26,738 nucleotides of DNA from Bacillota bacterium (lineage in GTDB: Bacteria; Bacillota; UBA994; UBA5500). A program made the translations under genes and the position numbers. Below, in pieces: positions 14,292 to 22,620 of the stretch. Below the pieces are notes generated by a model, which was given only the letters and a program-made list of their open reading frames with translations, had not been told where the DNA came from and made no database searches. Every line of letters starts with the position of its first letter. Position 1 is the stretch's first letter. The stretch spans positions 1 to 26,738 of the forward strand of contig JAEZJZ010000044.1 of NCBI GenBank assembly GCA_023436245.1. Direction: 5' to 3'.

Positions 14292-14855
14292 ATGAAAGCA
14301 AACAAGCAAGCACAGCCACCCAGCCTGCCTCACCTGTTCAGCATCTTCTTCAAAGTAGGTGCTTTCACCTTTGGTGGCGGATTCGCCATGATTCCGATCA
14401 TTCAACGTGAGCTAGTGGAGCGGCAGAACTGGCTGGAAGAAGACGATTTCATCGACATGATCTCGTTGACGCAGTCGGCACCCGGACCGATCGCGGTCAA
14501 CGCCGCCGTCTATCTTGGCTACCGTCTGCGAGGGGTGGTGGGCGCCGGAACGGCCCTAGTCGGCGTCACACTGCCGTCGCTGCTGACGATTCTGACCATT
14601 GCCTGGGCACTGAGCCGCACCAATCTGGATTGGCTGGCGCATGCCTTCGCTGGCATTCGACCGACAGTGGTGGCACTGATCGCCGCTGCCGCCTACGCGC
14701 TGGGGAAGCGTACCTTGAGCAGCACACTCAACTGGGCAACCCTGCTGGTAACTATGGCCGCGCTCATTCTGCTGCGGGTGCATCCGGCCCTGCTGGTGAT
14801 AGCTGGAGTGGCTGTCGGTCTGCTTTCGCAGCACGAAAGGAGCACCGCACCGTGA
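14292..14855 (+). CDS. Chromate transporter, first half-size subunit
   Basis: Membrane protein of the CHR family, 187 residues with about five or six hydrophobic segments. Family motifs are FKVGAFTFGGGFAMIP near the N-terminus and QSAPGPIAVNAAVYLG. Large ChrA proteins are two such domains fused; here they are separate genes, and the pair probably forms a heterodimer. The best-known role is export of chromate in place of sulfate, but many CHR proteins in anaerobes have not been tested. ATG 14292 has GGGGAGGGG seven to ten bases upstream. Its TGA overlaps the GTG start of the second subunit by three bases. Confidence 0.85.
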   Translation: MKANKQAQPPSLPHLFSIFFKVGAFTFGGGFAMIPIIQRELVERQNWLEEDDFIDMISLTQSAPGPIAVNAAVYLGYRLRGVVGAGTALVGVTLPSLLTILTIAWALSRTNLDWLAHAFAGIRPTVVALIAAAAYALGKRTLSSTLNWATLLVTMAALILLRVHPALLVIAGVAVGLLSQHERSTAP

Positions 14856-15373
14856 GCATCCTCTGGCAGCTGTTCTATACCTTCTTCTTTATCGGCTCGC
14901 TGGCCTTCGGTGGCGGCTATGTGATGATTCCGCTGATCGACCGTCAGATTGTGGTCCAACTGGGCTGGCTCACTCCGACCCAGTTCATTGACATCGTGGC
15001 CATCGCGGAAATGACACCTGGACCGATCGCAGTCAACTCTGCCACCTTCGTCGGTTTTCAGAAGGCGGGCGTACTGGGCTCCGTCACGGCAACCATCGGC
15101 GTGGTCCTGCCCTCGTTCCTGATTGTGCTGGCCTTGGCCTTGCTGGTGCAGCGCTTCAGTCAATCGGCCTGGCTCAAGGCGGCCCTTGGCGGCATCCGAC
15201 CAGTGGTGGTCGGACTGATTGCCAGCGCCGTTTGGTCGGTGGGCAAGGAAACGCTGGTCGACTGGCAATCGTGGCTGCTGGCAGGGGTGATGTTCGTGCT
15301 CCTGATTCGCACCCGCATCCACCCCATTCTGCTGATCGCCATTTCCGGGGTCTTGGGAGTTCTCTTTTTCTAG
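14852..15373 (+). CDS. Chromate transporter, second half-size subunit
   Basis: Second CHR-family half, 173 residues. It repeats the motifs of the first (FIGSLAFGGGYVMIPLI and AEMTPGPIAVNSATFVG). GTG 14852 overlaps the preceding stop (GTGA) and has AAAGGAG about nine bases upstream, so it is translationally coupled to the first subunit. A longer open frame to the left lies inside the first gene and is not the start. A strong terminator follows. The internal similarity to the first half supports an old duplication and a heterodimeric transporter. Confidence 0.85.
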   Translation: MSILWQLFYTFFFIGSLAFGGGYVMIPLIDRQIVVQLGWLTPTQFIDIVAIAEMTPGPIAVNSATFVGFQKAGVLGSVTATIGVVLPSFLIVLALALLVQRFSQSAWLKAALGGIRPVVVGLIASAVWSVGKETLVDWQSWLLAGVMFVLLIRTRIHPILLIAISGVLGVLFF

Positions 15374-15388
15374 ATCAGACTGTGATGC

Positions 15389-15416
15389 AACCCAGGCAAA
15401 AGGCCTGGGTTGTTTT
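15389..15416 (+). terminator. Rho-independent terminator after the chromate transporter genes
   Basis: Nine-base arms AACCCAGGC (15389-15397) and GCCTGGGTT (15403-15411) with loop AAAAG, followed by GTTTT. It separates the chromate genes from the germination operon. Confidence 0.85.
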
Positions 15417-15486
15417 GCTGCCCGGTGTCGGCAACTACATATTCAACTCTCCGCTTGGCAGACTATCTGGGAGGGGGGTGTTACCA

Positions 15487-17052
15487 GTGCCTCGGCGCAA
15501 AAAGAACCAACTGATCCGGCCCAAATCCGTGCGGCAGGCCCATTCGGCGAAAGTGGCTGACGGACAGTTCTCTGGTATTTTTGAGCAAGACTGGTGCAAC
15601 ATGCAGGCCGTGCTAACGGACATGATCGACATGAAGACAAATCTGATCCGCACAGCCGATGACCGAAAGATCGGCCTGTTCATGTACCCGGACATGGTGA
15701 ACACCCGCATTCTCAGTGACGACGTGATCAAACCGCTGCAGGCCATGCGCGGCCCACTCGGCGCAGAAGCCGTCTCCCAGGCGGTGATCAGCGCCTCCGA
15801 GACGACGACAGTGTCTGAGATCACCTCGGCTGCAGAGTCAATGTCTGACGGAGCAGTTGTGCTGGTCCTGGAAGGGCAGACGGAAGCTTTACTCGTACAC
15901 ATCCTGCAGGTTGAGCACCGCCCGATCGAGCGGGCACAGTCTGAAGATGTGATCATCGGCCCGCACGAGAGCTTCAGCGAGTCCATCGCCAAGAATGTGG
16001 CGATTCTGCGCCGTCTCTTGGCTACACCCCGGCTGAAGGTGAAGGCGATCGAACTGGGCAGACTGTCTCGCTCGAAGGCGGTGATCGTCTACGTCGAGGG
16101 GATTGCCCAGCAGAAGCTGATCGCCGAGGTGGAAGAGCGACTGGGCAGGATAGATGCGGACTACATCGGAGGGGCTGCCTACCTAACTGACTTCCTTGAG
16201 GACAACCCGCGTTCCATCTTCCCGTTGTTGCGGGCCACCGAGCGGCCGCAGCGGGTGATCAGCGCGCTGACCGAGGGCAGGGTCGTGCTCTTGGCCACCG
16301 GAGACCCGACCGCGCTGATCATCCCGACCTTCTTCCCCGAGTATGTGCAATCGTCAGAGGACTACTATGAGCGTCCGGCCATCGGCACTTTTCTGCGCTG
16401 CCTGCGGATTGCCAGCGCCTTCTTGGCAATGTTTCTGCCCGGGCTGTGGATCGCTCTGGTCGTCTTTCACCACGGCGTCATTCCGCGCGCGCTGTTCAAC
16501 TCGATCGTCGCCGGGCGGGAAAACGTGCCGCTGCCCTCAATCCTGGAAGCCTTCTTGCTGCTGTTCGCCTTCGACATCGTGATCGAAGCCAGCACCAGGC
16601 TGCCCAGCGCTGTCGGTCAGGCGATCGGCATCGTGGGCGCCATCATCCTGGGACAGTCGGCAGTGCAGGCCAACCTGGTCAGTCCCGCCATGACCATAGT
16701 GGTGGCCCTGGCCGGCCTGGCCACATACACGGTGCCATCGCCCTCACTGCTCAGCCCGCTGCGGTTGCTGAAGTATCTGATCTTGGGCATCAGCAGCCTC
16801 TTCGGACTGTTCGGGATAGTTTGGGCTGTGATTGTGCTGGCCTTGCACCTGACTTCCATTCGTTCGTTTGGCTATCCCTATCTCTACCCGGTTGCGCCCT
16901 TCGATCCGTCCGGCATGCTGGACATCGTCGCTAGACTGCCGCTCTATCGCTTACAGCACCGCCCGACCTTCCTAGCCGCGGAGAACACGCGGCGCATGGC
17001 GGACGGCCTGCGTCCCACCCCGAGAAAGGAGTCTGACGACGATGCGGAATAG
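15487..17052 (+). CDS. Spore germination protein, GerA/GerKA family (A subunit)
   Basis: A subunit of a nutrient germinant receptor in the spore inner membrane. About 521 residues: a soluble N-terminal half (about 1-290) with the conserved LLEGQ-type and VAILRRL stretches, then a membrane half with about five helices (FLAMFLPGLWIALVVFHHG onwards) and the PSAVGQAIGIVGAIILGQ motif typical of GerAA, and a charged tail. GTG 15487 is chosen because GGGAGGGGGG lies just before it; the open frame continues further left through the terminator of the previous gene, which cannot be coding. Its stop overlaps the start of the B subunit by 11 bases. Together with the next two genes it forms a standard tricistronic gerA operon. 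Confidence 0.92.
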   Translation: MPRRKKNQLIRPKSVRQAHSAKVADGQFSGIFEQDWCNMQAVLTDMIDMKTNLIRTADDRKIGLFMYPDMVNTRILSDDVIKPLQAMRGPLGAEAVSQAVISASETTTVSEITSAAESMSDGAVVLVLEGQTEALLVHILQVEHRPIERAQSEDVIIGPHESFSESIAKNVAILRRLLATPRLKVKAIELGRLSRSKAVIVYVEGIAQQKLIAEVEERLGRIDADYIGGAAYLTDFLEDNPRSIFPLLRATERPQRVISALTEGRVVLLATGDPTALIIPTFFPEYVQSSEDYYERPAIGTFLRCLRIASAFLAMFLPGLWIALVVFHHGVIPRALFNSIVAGRENVPLPSILEAFLLLFAFDIVIEASTRLPSAVGQAIGIVGAIILGQSAVQANLVSPAMTIVVALAGLATYTVPSPSLLSPLRLLKYLILGISSLFGLFGIVWAVIVLALHLTSIRSFGYPYLYPVAPFDPSGMLDIVARLPLYRLQHRPTFLAAENTRRMADGLRPTPRKESDDDAE

Positions 17053-18142
17053 GCAACAGATCACCGCCATCCAACTGGCAATAGTGATCTACCTGATTGC
17101 CATCGGAACGATCTACTTCCCGGCCGCCGGCATCGTGGTCCCGCTGGCTGGAACTGCCGGCTGGATGGCGATCACCATTGCCTTTCTGATTGGGCTGCTC
17201 TGGGTGGGACTGGCTGTTCTGCTCTGTCACTGGGCCCCTTCTGGAAATTTCACGGAGGCCGTGTTCACTTGGTTCGGCTCTTGGGTTGGCCGCGGCCTCT
17301 TGGTCTACCTGCTGGCAATTGGAGTCTGGTTGGGCAGCTTGCTGATGCTGCAGGGCAGCTTGGTGTTCCATGCCATCGCCCTGCCGGCCACCCCACCGCT
17401 GGCCCTGACACTGAGCACACTCATCCTGATTGTGTGGACTGACCTCAAGGGAATAGAAGTCTACCTGCGGACGGTGCAGTTATTGTTCTTCCTGGGCGCC
17501 CCGCTGATCGCGGGGTTGCTGTTTGGCACCATCCCACTGGCGGACCTGGGCAGACTGCTGCCTCTGTTCGGCAAGGGACCGGTGGGACTGGCCAAGGCAA
17601 CCTATCAGGCCTTGCCCTGGGCGATGGATGGCACGATCTTCACGCTGTTTCTGGGCAGCATGGTCTCGGACAAAGAACGCCTGGGCAGGTGGACGGTGCT
17701 GCCAATCCTGGCGGCAGGCCTGAGCCTGGCCGGGTTCGTGTTGCTCACCATTGCGGAACTGGGGATAGGGGTGGCTGAGTCATTCGTCTATCCCACGGCA
17801 CAGTTAGCCCTCAGTTCACGCCTGGGTGGTTTCCTGCAGGGCCTAGAGCTCTTCTTCTACCCGCTCTGGCTGGTCACCACCTACATCAAGTCGACGGCCT
17901 TCTTCGTGTTGGCTTCCGAGTGCCTGTGCGGTTTTCTTCCGCCACTCAGGCAGCCATGGCGAGCACTGCTGCTCGGGGCAGCTTATCTCGCCATCAGCCG
18001 GATGCCGCAGAATATCAATGAAATGGCAGGTTCCATCGCCAGAGTGAACAACAGCGTGGTTGCGGCGTTCTACTGGTTGCTGCCCCTGCTCTTGATCCTG
18101 GCTTGGTGGAGAAGGAGGAAGCGGAGTGCAAAGGCATCGTAA
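17042..18142 (+). CDS. Spore germination permease, GerB family (B subunit)
   Basis: A 366-residue integral membrane protein of the endospore germination permease family, distantly related to amino-acid/polyamine transporters, with about ten hydrophobic helices and a basic C-terminus (WWRRRKRSAK). In known receptors the B subunit binds the nutrient germinant. ATG 17042 has AAAGGAG about ten bases upstream and overlaps the A-subunit stop by 11 bases. The C-subunit gene starts 17 bases before its end. Which germinant is detected cannot be read from sequence. Confidence 0.92.
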   Translation: MRNRQQITAIQLAIVIYLIAIGTIYFPAAGIVVPLAGTAGWMAITIAFLIGLLWVGLAVLLCHWAPSGNFTEAVFTWFGSWVGRGLLVYLLAIGVWLGSLLMLQGSLVFHAIALPATPPLALTLSTLILIVWTDLKGIEVYLRTVQLLFFLGAPLIAGLLFGTIPLADLGRLLPLFGKGPVGLAKATYQALPWAMDGTIFTLFLGSMVSDKERLGRWTVLPILAAGLSLAGFVLLTIAELGIGVAESFVYPTAQLALSSRLGGFLQGLELFFYPLWLVTTYIKSTAFFVLASECLCGFLPPLRQPWRALLLGAAYLAISRMPQNINEMAGSIARVNNSVVAAFYWLLPLLLILAWWRRRKRSAKAS

Positions 18143-19334
18143 TCTGCTAGTTGTGTTGATGATCAGTTGCCTGCTGGCTACTGGGTGCTGGGATCAGGAT
18201 GAGATCACCTCACTGGCCTCAGTCTCCGGCCTGGGCATTGACGCCACGGACAAACCAGGCATCATCCTGGTGACGATGCAAATTGCTGCCCCCACCGGTT
18301 CGGCCAGCGGCGGCGGCACATCGGAGGGCGCCAAGTTGCGAGTTATCTCCACTGAGGCAGAGACGATCCAGGAGGGAGTGACGCAACTGCAGACACGCCT
18401 GCGGAGGCGGCCGTTCCTGCTGCACCTCAACTTCGTCGTCTTTGGTGAGCGCCTGGCCAGAAGCGGCATCGATGGCATGGTCACCGGTTTGCAGGGCATG
18501 AGCCAGGTGCGGGGCTCCGTCCCAGTGTTTGTGGCCGCCGGCGATGCTGTTCAGGTGCTGCAGGCGCATTCCGGCATCGCTCGCTCACCGGGGCAGGATG
18601 TGAGCGACCTGTTGGACAACATAGCCAGTTCACCCATCGGCAACGCAACCACCTTGAACGACCTAGTTAACACGCTTACCTCGCTGGGCAAGGAACCGGC
18701 GATTCCGATCCTGGATTTGGTGCCACTCGACTTGATGTCCGGCACGGACATGCCGAACGACGGCACCGGCCAAAGCGGTCAGCGCTACCAGGAAGTGATG
18801 ATGTATCGCACTGCCGTCTTCAAGCGAGACCGTTGGGTGGACACGCTGGATCGCTTTCAGACGAATACGCTTGTCCTCTTGCTGGGAGGCAGCCGCCAGG
18901 GCGTTGGGTCCACCCCCAACCCCAGTAACCCGGACGAGCCGTTTGCCTTTCAGTTTGAGAGGTTTTCTGTCGCTTACAGGGTGAACATGGACGATCAAGG
19001 AGTGCCGCGTTTTTTGTTGGATTCGAAGGCAACCATCCGCTTGCTGGAGGCTAGGGGTGGCTACGACCTGCGGCAAAACGGAACAAAGCCGCTCGAGCAG
19101 GCAATAGAATTTGACATGGTGCTAATGGCTCGACAGCTGACCGAGCAGTTGCAGGCAACCGGGGTGGATTCGCTCGGCTTGGGGCAGAAAATCGCCGCCC
19201 GCAACCCTAGCGCTTGGCGACAGCTAGAGCCGATTTGGTCGGATGTCTACCCCGAGGTGGAGGTTGAGATCAGGGCAGAAGCATCGCTTCGCTCTACCGG
19301 CCTGATCAGCAAAATATTCCAAACCAAGCGCTAG
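18126..19334 (+). CDS. Ger(x)C-family spore germination lipoprotein (C subunit)
   Basis: A 402-residue lipoprotein. It starts with a basic, then hydrophobic signal (RNLLVVLMISCLLATG) and the lipobox LATGC, after which the typical GCWDQDEI follows (GCWD is the Ger(x)C hallmark). Later conserved pieces include RLRRRPFLLHLNFVVFGE and the C-terminal SDVYPEVEVEIRAEASLRSTG. It is anchored to the outer face of the spore inner membrane and works with the A and B subunits. GTG 18126 has AAGGAGGA upstream and overlaps the B-subunit gene by 17 bases. The convergent MFS gene ends 21 bases beyond its stop. Confidence 0.93.
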   Translation: MQRHRNLLVVLMISCLLATGCWDQDEITSLASVSGLGIDATDKPGIILVTMQIAAPTGSASGGGTSEGAKLRVISTEAETIQEGVTQLQTRLRRRPFLLHLNFVVFGERLARSGIDGMVTGLQGMSQVRGSVPVFVAAGDAVQVLQAHSGIARSPGQDVSDLLDNIASSPIGNATTLNDLVNTLTSLGKEPAIPILDLVPLDLMSGTDMPNDGTGQSGQRYQEVMMYRTAVFKRDRWVDTLDRFQTNTLVLLLGGSRQGVGSTPNPSNPDEPFAFQFERFSVAYRVNMDDQGVPRFLLDSKATIRLLEARGGYDLRQNGTKPLEQAIEFDMVLMARQLTEQLQATGVDSLGLGQKIAARNPSAWRQLEPIWSDVYPEVEVEIRAEASLRSTGLISKIFQTKR

Positions 19335-19340
19335 GCAGAA

Positions 19341-19369
19341 GACGCAGGTGGCAACTCAGGCCTCCTGCG
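19341..19369. terminator. Weak bidirectional hairpin between gerC-like and MFS genes
   Basis: Seven-base arms ACGCAGG (19341-19347) and CCTGCGT (19363-19369) with a 15-base loop, overlapping the MFS stop codon. Both sides lack a clean T-run, so this is a tentative shared terminator for two convergent transcripts. Confidence 0.35.
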
Positions 19370-20675
19370 TTCTCACAGCCTTGCCCTTTCTCTCCGTGGG
19401 CTCACGCAATCCCACCTTCCAAACCAGGAACAGCAATCCCAGCAAGCGCAGCGAAGAAGCGAGGTTGAACACGACTGACATGCCTGCAGCCTGGTAGATA
19501 GCCACCCCGATCACCGGAGCGAGGCAGGCTGTCAGATTGATGGCGGTGTTGAAGACTGCGATGTAGCTGGGCCGGGTGCTCTCATCGGGGGACAACCCCA
19601 GCAACGCGTTGAACAGAATCAGGTTGAAGCCTGCCCCCGTGAATCCGCTGAGCAGACTGAGCGGCACCAGCGGCCAAGCCGTCCGCACAAAGCTGTGTAA
19701 CCAGGGTTGGGGCACAAAACCGAGAATGCTGATGAACAAAGCCAGGCGGTAGCCAAGCCGATCGCCCAGTCGTCCCCACCAACGATAGCTGAGGACAGAC
19801 ATGACCTGTGCAAAAACCGACAACAACCCGATGAACGTTCGGGAAAGGCCGATCACCCTGACGTAGAGAATCGTCCACATGGCGTTGGAGATGTTGAACC
19901 CGATGTGCACGATGAACATCGCCAACATGAACATCAGGAACCCGCGATCCCGCAGAGCGGCTCCTATCCCCCGCCACTGCAGCGCCGAGCCACGCCGGCC
20001 CGCCTTGGGCAGCGCTTCGATAGCTGGCCGTTCGGCGATCCTCCGCAGATAGCGGGTGGAGATCAAGAGTGCCACAAACGAGAGCGAAAAGATCAATGAG
20101 AAGTTATAGGGGTATGGCAGTCTATCCAGCAGTGGGCCAGCCAGCAGGGTGGCAGAGAGCTGCACGATGCCCAGCAGCATGTTGCGATCGCTGAAGATGC
20201 GGCCGCGCAATTGTCCAGGGAAGATATCCCCCATCATCGCAGTCCAGGCCACACCGGAGACGGTGCCTGGGAAATTGATCAATGAGAGCAGCAACACAAA
20301 TAACCAAGCCCGGTAAACCGCCGGGATGGGCAGAAAAGGAATCAGCGCAAACAGCAGATAGCCAAACCGAAAGGCCAGGCCGAAAGGCACGACGACAGCC
20401 AACCGGCTGCCTCGCCGCTCCGTGATCATGGCCGCCGGGAACTGGGCCAGTAGCGTGACCAGCGCCGGCAACGAGGAGAGCAGCCCCAGCATGTTGTCGC
20501 TACCGCCAAGCGCCAACAGGTAGACGCCCATAAAGGAAGTAGTCAGGCCGACCATGACACTGTACCAGGCGCCATCCCAGATATTGTTCATGATATTGCG
20601 CCTGATGGTCGGATCGCCACTGAAGTACGTGAAGTAACGCGCAACTCGTCCCTTACTCCCCGCCAGCTTGATCAC
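19356..20675 (-). CDS. Major facilitator superfamily transporter
   Basis: A 439-residue membrane protein with about twelve helices in two halves, joined by a basic loop (RRIAERPAIEALPKAGRRGSA in part). An MFS-like loop GDIFPGQLRGRIFSDRN follows helix 4, and GRLGDRLGYRLAL after helix 8 matches the second copy of the MFS signature. Substrate unknown; drug or sugar efflux are both possible. GTG 20675 is preceded by GGGGATGGGAG; no other start with a better site is seen. A possible promoter TTGACT-17-TGTACA lies at 20769-20741 with palindromes around it. It converges on the germination operon. Confidence 0.85.
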   Translation of the reverse strand: MIKLAGSKGRVARYFTYFSGDPTIRRNIMNNIWDGAWYSVMVGLTTSFMGVYLLALGGSDNMLGLLSSLPALVTLLAQFPAAMITERRGSRLAVVVPFGLAFRFGYLLFALIPFLPIPAVYRAWLFVLLLSLINFPGTVSGVAWTAMMGDIFPGQLRGRIFSDRNMLLGIVQLSATLLAGPLLDRLPYPYNFSLIFSLSFVALLISTRYLRRIAERPAIEALPKAGRRGSALQWRGIGAALRDRGFLMFMLAMFIVHIGFNISNAMWTILYVRVIGLSRTFIGLLSVFAQVMSVLSYRWWGRLGDRLGYRLALFISILGFVPQPWLHSFVRTAWPLVPLSLLSGFTGAGFNLILFNALLGLSPDESTRPSYIAVFNTAINLTACLAPVIGVAIYQAAGMSVVFNLASSLRLLGLLFLVWKVGLREPTERKGKAVRTQEA

Positions 20676-20730
20676 CTCCCATCCCCAAAATCAACCTCTA
20701 TGGTCCCCAAAAAGGCCTGCATCTTCTCTT

Positions 20731-20769
20731 GACTCGAGTCTGTACACAGGCATGCCTGCTCCCAGTCAA
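20731..20769 (-). promoter_or_regulatory. Possible MFS-gene promoter with embedded palindromes
   Basis: On the minus strand, TTGACT (20769-20764), 17 bases, TGTACA (20746-20741). The spacer contains the perfect 12-base palindrome CAGGCATGCCTG (20747-20758), and the perfect 10-base palindrome GACTCGAGTC lies at 20731-20740. Palindromes over the promoter look like operator sites. The -10 match is poor. Confidence 0.4.
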
Positions 20770-20927
20770 ATAGTACTTCGCCCTGTCCTCCGGGTTCCCT
20801 GCCGTCATTCGCGACCTTTTGCCGGAACGTTGGACCTCTACATCTGCGTATACTGCACTGAACAATTGCGCACATTGGTCAAAGCCAACTATAGGGTACA
20901 TACCCAGGACGAAGGGAGGGAAAGGAA

Positions 20928-21512
20928 ATGTCAGTCACGCTGTTTGACAACTACCTTCCCATCGACCGCTATGACCGAGGCGAGTTGAGTGCTCAGTTCA
21001 GAGCCTTGGCCGCAGCCACCTCTGGCAAGTATTCCGAGGCGGCGCTCAACTGGTACGTGAGCGGAAGCCAGTTGGTCGTGAGAGACATTTTTTGGCGCGG
21101 CTTTCCTGCTGGTCTGCGCATAGAACATGACTGGACTGTGCACACCGGCATCTTGCTCACTGTGCCGGCCGGCTCCGGCTACGAGATTCGCTTCAACAAC
21201 ATCTACGGCAGCGCATCGGGTGTGCCGATCATCGGACCGCCACGCGTAGAGTCTGACCTACTGGAGCAAACTCTGGTGGCACTGCTGCCCGAGACAGCAT
21301 ACTGGAAGCTGGCTCTGGCGCGAGAACCCTTCGCAGTGACGCTCGCGAAGGAGCGTCTGACGCTGGCGGTCTATCGCTTCTATCCTTACCAGTTCTACCT
21401 CGATGCATTGGACTATCTGAGTGAACTGGCGACCCGCCTGGAGAATGCGGCCAATCAACCATTACCCGTGAAGGCCGCCGTTTGCCCCGCCTCCCTGCCA
21501 TGGACCAAATAA
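20928..21512 (+). CDS. Protein of unknown function
   Basis: A 194-residue soluble protein with no signal peptide or membrane segment. I do not recognise a family. It looks like an alpha/beta protein: a helical N-terminus (RGELSAQFRALAAATSGKYSEAALNWYV), a strand-rich middle rich in aromatics and glycine (VVRDIFWRGFPAG, TGILLTVPAGSGYEIRF), and a helical C-terminus (YLDALDYLSELATRLENA). The start at ATG 20928 is clear, with AAGGGAGGGAAAGGAA directly upstream. It stands alone between a divergent MFS gene and prs, with a hairpin after it. Base and codon use resembles the neighbours, so it is a real gene of the genome rather than a recent arrival. Confidence 0.75.
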   Translation: MSVTLFDNYLPIDRYDRGELSAQFRALAAATSGKYSEAALNWYVSGSQLVVRDIFWRGFPAGLRIEHDWTVHTGILLTVPAGSGYEIRFNNIYGSASGVPIIGPPRVESDLLEQTLVALLPETAYWKLALAREPFAVTLAKERLTLAVYRFYPYQFYLDALDYLSELATRLENAANQPLPVKAAVCPASLPWTK

Positions 21513-21525
21513 GCATGAGCCTTCC

Positions 21526-21552
21526 AATTCGGGGTGGCAAACACCCCGAATT
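21526..21552 (+). terminator. Strong hairpin after the unknown-function gene
   Basis: Perfect 11-base arms AATTCGGGGTG (21526-21536) and CACCCCGAATT (21542-21552), loop GCAAA. It lies 14 bases after the stop codon. No T-run follows, so it may be a terminator of non-standard type or an mRNA-stabilising hairpin. Confidence 0.5.
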
Positions 21553-21567
21553 ATGTCGAGGCAGGGG

Positions 21568-21596
21568 TGGACAACCTGCAGGGCCTGCGGTATTAT
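21568..21596 (+). promoter_or_regulatory. Promoter candidate for prs
   Basis: TGGACA (21568-21573), 17-base spacer, TATTAT (21591-21596). Transcription would start near 21603, leaving a leader of about 65 bases that contains a terminator-like hairpin. Confidence 0.5.
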
Positions 21597-21612
21597 GGGG
21601 TGGGTCAAACCT

Positions 21613-21656
21613 CGGATTGAGCTGCTCACTGTCAGCCGATCCGCAATTTTCTTTTT
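21613..21656 (+). terminator. Terminator-like hairpin in the prs leader (possible attenuator)
   Basis: Outer arms CGGATTG (21613-21619) and CGATCCG (21637-21643), then a one-base bulge and inner arms GCTG/CAGC (21621-21624, 21633-21636), followed by CAATTTTCTTTTT. It ends 12 bases before the prs start. Its 5' arm overlaps by two bases a CCTCG (21610-21614) that could pair with CGAGG at 21557-21561, so a competing fold is possible. It may also simply end transcripts from upstream. Confidence 0.5.
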
Positions 21657-21667
21657 GGGGGGTAATG

Positions 21668-22615
21668 ATGACGATGGTGGGCGAGCTAAAGGTATTCGCG
21701 GGACAGGCCACGGAACCATTGGCAGCCGAGATTTGCCAGCGCCTGGGCATAAACCTCGGTAAGCGGGAGATTATCCAATTCAGCAACGACAATACGTTCG
21801 TCAAGATCAGCGAGAACGTGCGAGATTGTGACGTGTTCGTAGTGCAAACGTCATGTCCGCCGGTCAACCATAACCTGATGGAACTTTTGATCATGCTTGA
21901 CGCTTTGAGGCGTGCTTCGGCTCGGCGCATCACTGTAGTTCTTCCACTTTACCCCTATGCTAGATCCGACAAAAAGGATCAACCGAGAGTTCCCGTCACC
22001 GCGCGTCTGGTGGCAGACCTGCTGACCACCGCCGGTGCAGATCGGGTATTGACAATAGACCTCCACTCCTCGCAGATTCAGGGATTCTTCACCATCCCCC
22101 TCGATCATTTGACCGCCGCCGATATGCTCTGCTCCTACTTTGGCGATAAGGGGATCGAAGATCTGGTTGTGGTGGCGACTGACGCGGGCGGCGCTAAGAA
22201 AGCCTCCGTCTATGCCAAATGGCTGAATGCTCCCCTGGCGATTATGGACAAGCGGCGCAGCGGCAATAATGACCAGGCCATGGTAGCCAACTTCATCGGC
22301 GACGTGGCTGGCAAGAACGTGGTCATCCTGGATGACGAAATTGACACCGCTGGGACTATCCGCGAGACAGTGAAGGCCCTGCGCCTGGCCGGAGCCAAGG
22401 ACATCTATGTCGGCTGCACGCACGCCGTGTTCTCGGGACCAGCAGTTGAGCGTCTGGCCGAGTGCAATCTCAAGGAGTTGGTGATTACCAACACCGTCCC
22501 CACTCCCCACGCTGGCCTGAACTGCCTGACCGTACTCTCAGTAGCGCCAATCTTGGCCGAGGGTATCGGTCGCATTCACCGAGGCGAGTCGGTCAGCACG
22601 TTATTCCGTAGCTAG
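21668..22615 (+). CDS. prs: Ribose-phosphate pyrophosphokinase (PRPP synthetase)
   Basis: Makes phosphoribosyl pyrophosphate from ribose-5-phosphate and ATP in the cytoplasm, feeding purine, pyrimidine, NAD, histidine and tryptophan synthesis. The 315-residue protein has the catalytic flexible region YARSDKKDQPRVP (about 97-109), the metal-binding DLHS (131-134), DAGG near 172-175, and the PRPP-binding loop DDEIDTAGT (222-230). Two positions differ from common Prs (YARQDRK and DDMIDTAGT), a variant form rather than loss of function. ATG 21668 is chosen for its spacing from GGGGGG (21657-21662); ATG 21665 and 21674 are in frame and possible. Five bases separate its stop from the Nudix-like gene, so they are co-transcribed. 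Confidence 0.92.
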   Translation: MTMVGELKVFAGQATEPLAAEICQRLGINLGKREIIQFSNDNTFVKISENVRDCDVFVVQTSCPPVNHNLMELLIMLDALRRASARRITVVLPLYPYARSDKKDQPRVPVTARLVADLLTTAGADRVLTIDLHSSQIQGFFTIPLDHLTAADMLCSYFGDKGIEDLVVVATDAGGAKKASVYAKWLNAPLAIMDKRRSGNNDQAMVANFIGDVAGKNVVILDDEIDTAGTIRETVKALRLAGAKDIYVGCTHAVFSGPAVERLAECNLKELVITNTVPTPHAGLNCLTVLSVAPILAEGIGRIHRGESVSTLFRS

Positions 22616-22620
22616 TCAGG

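Noticed and set aside
15428..15480. Sporulation sigma-G type promoter before gerA
   Set aside because: An ACATATTC and an ACTATCT are present, but spacing and match are too poor to claim.
15232..15486. N-terminal extension of the GerA-like protein
   Set aside because: It would run through the end of the chromate transporter gene and its terminator; a clear ribosome site precedes GTG 15487.
21229..21933. Long minus-strand frame opposite prs and the unknown gene
   Set aside because: Composition is low in quality (rich in arginine, serine, proline), it crosses two well-supported plus-strand genes, and it has no ribosome site.
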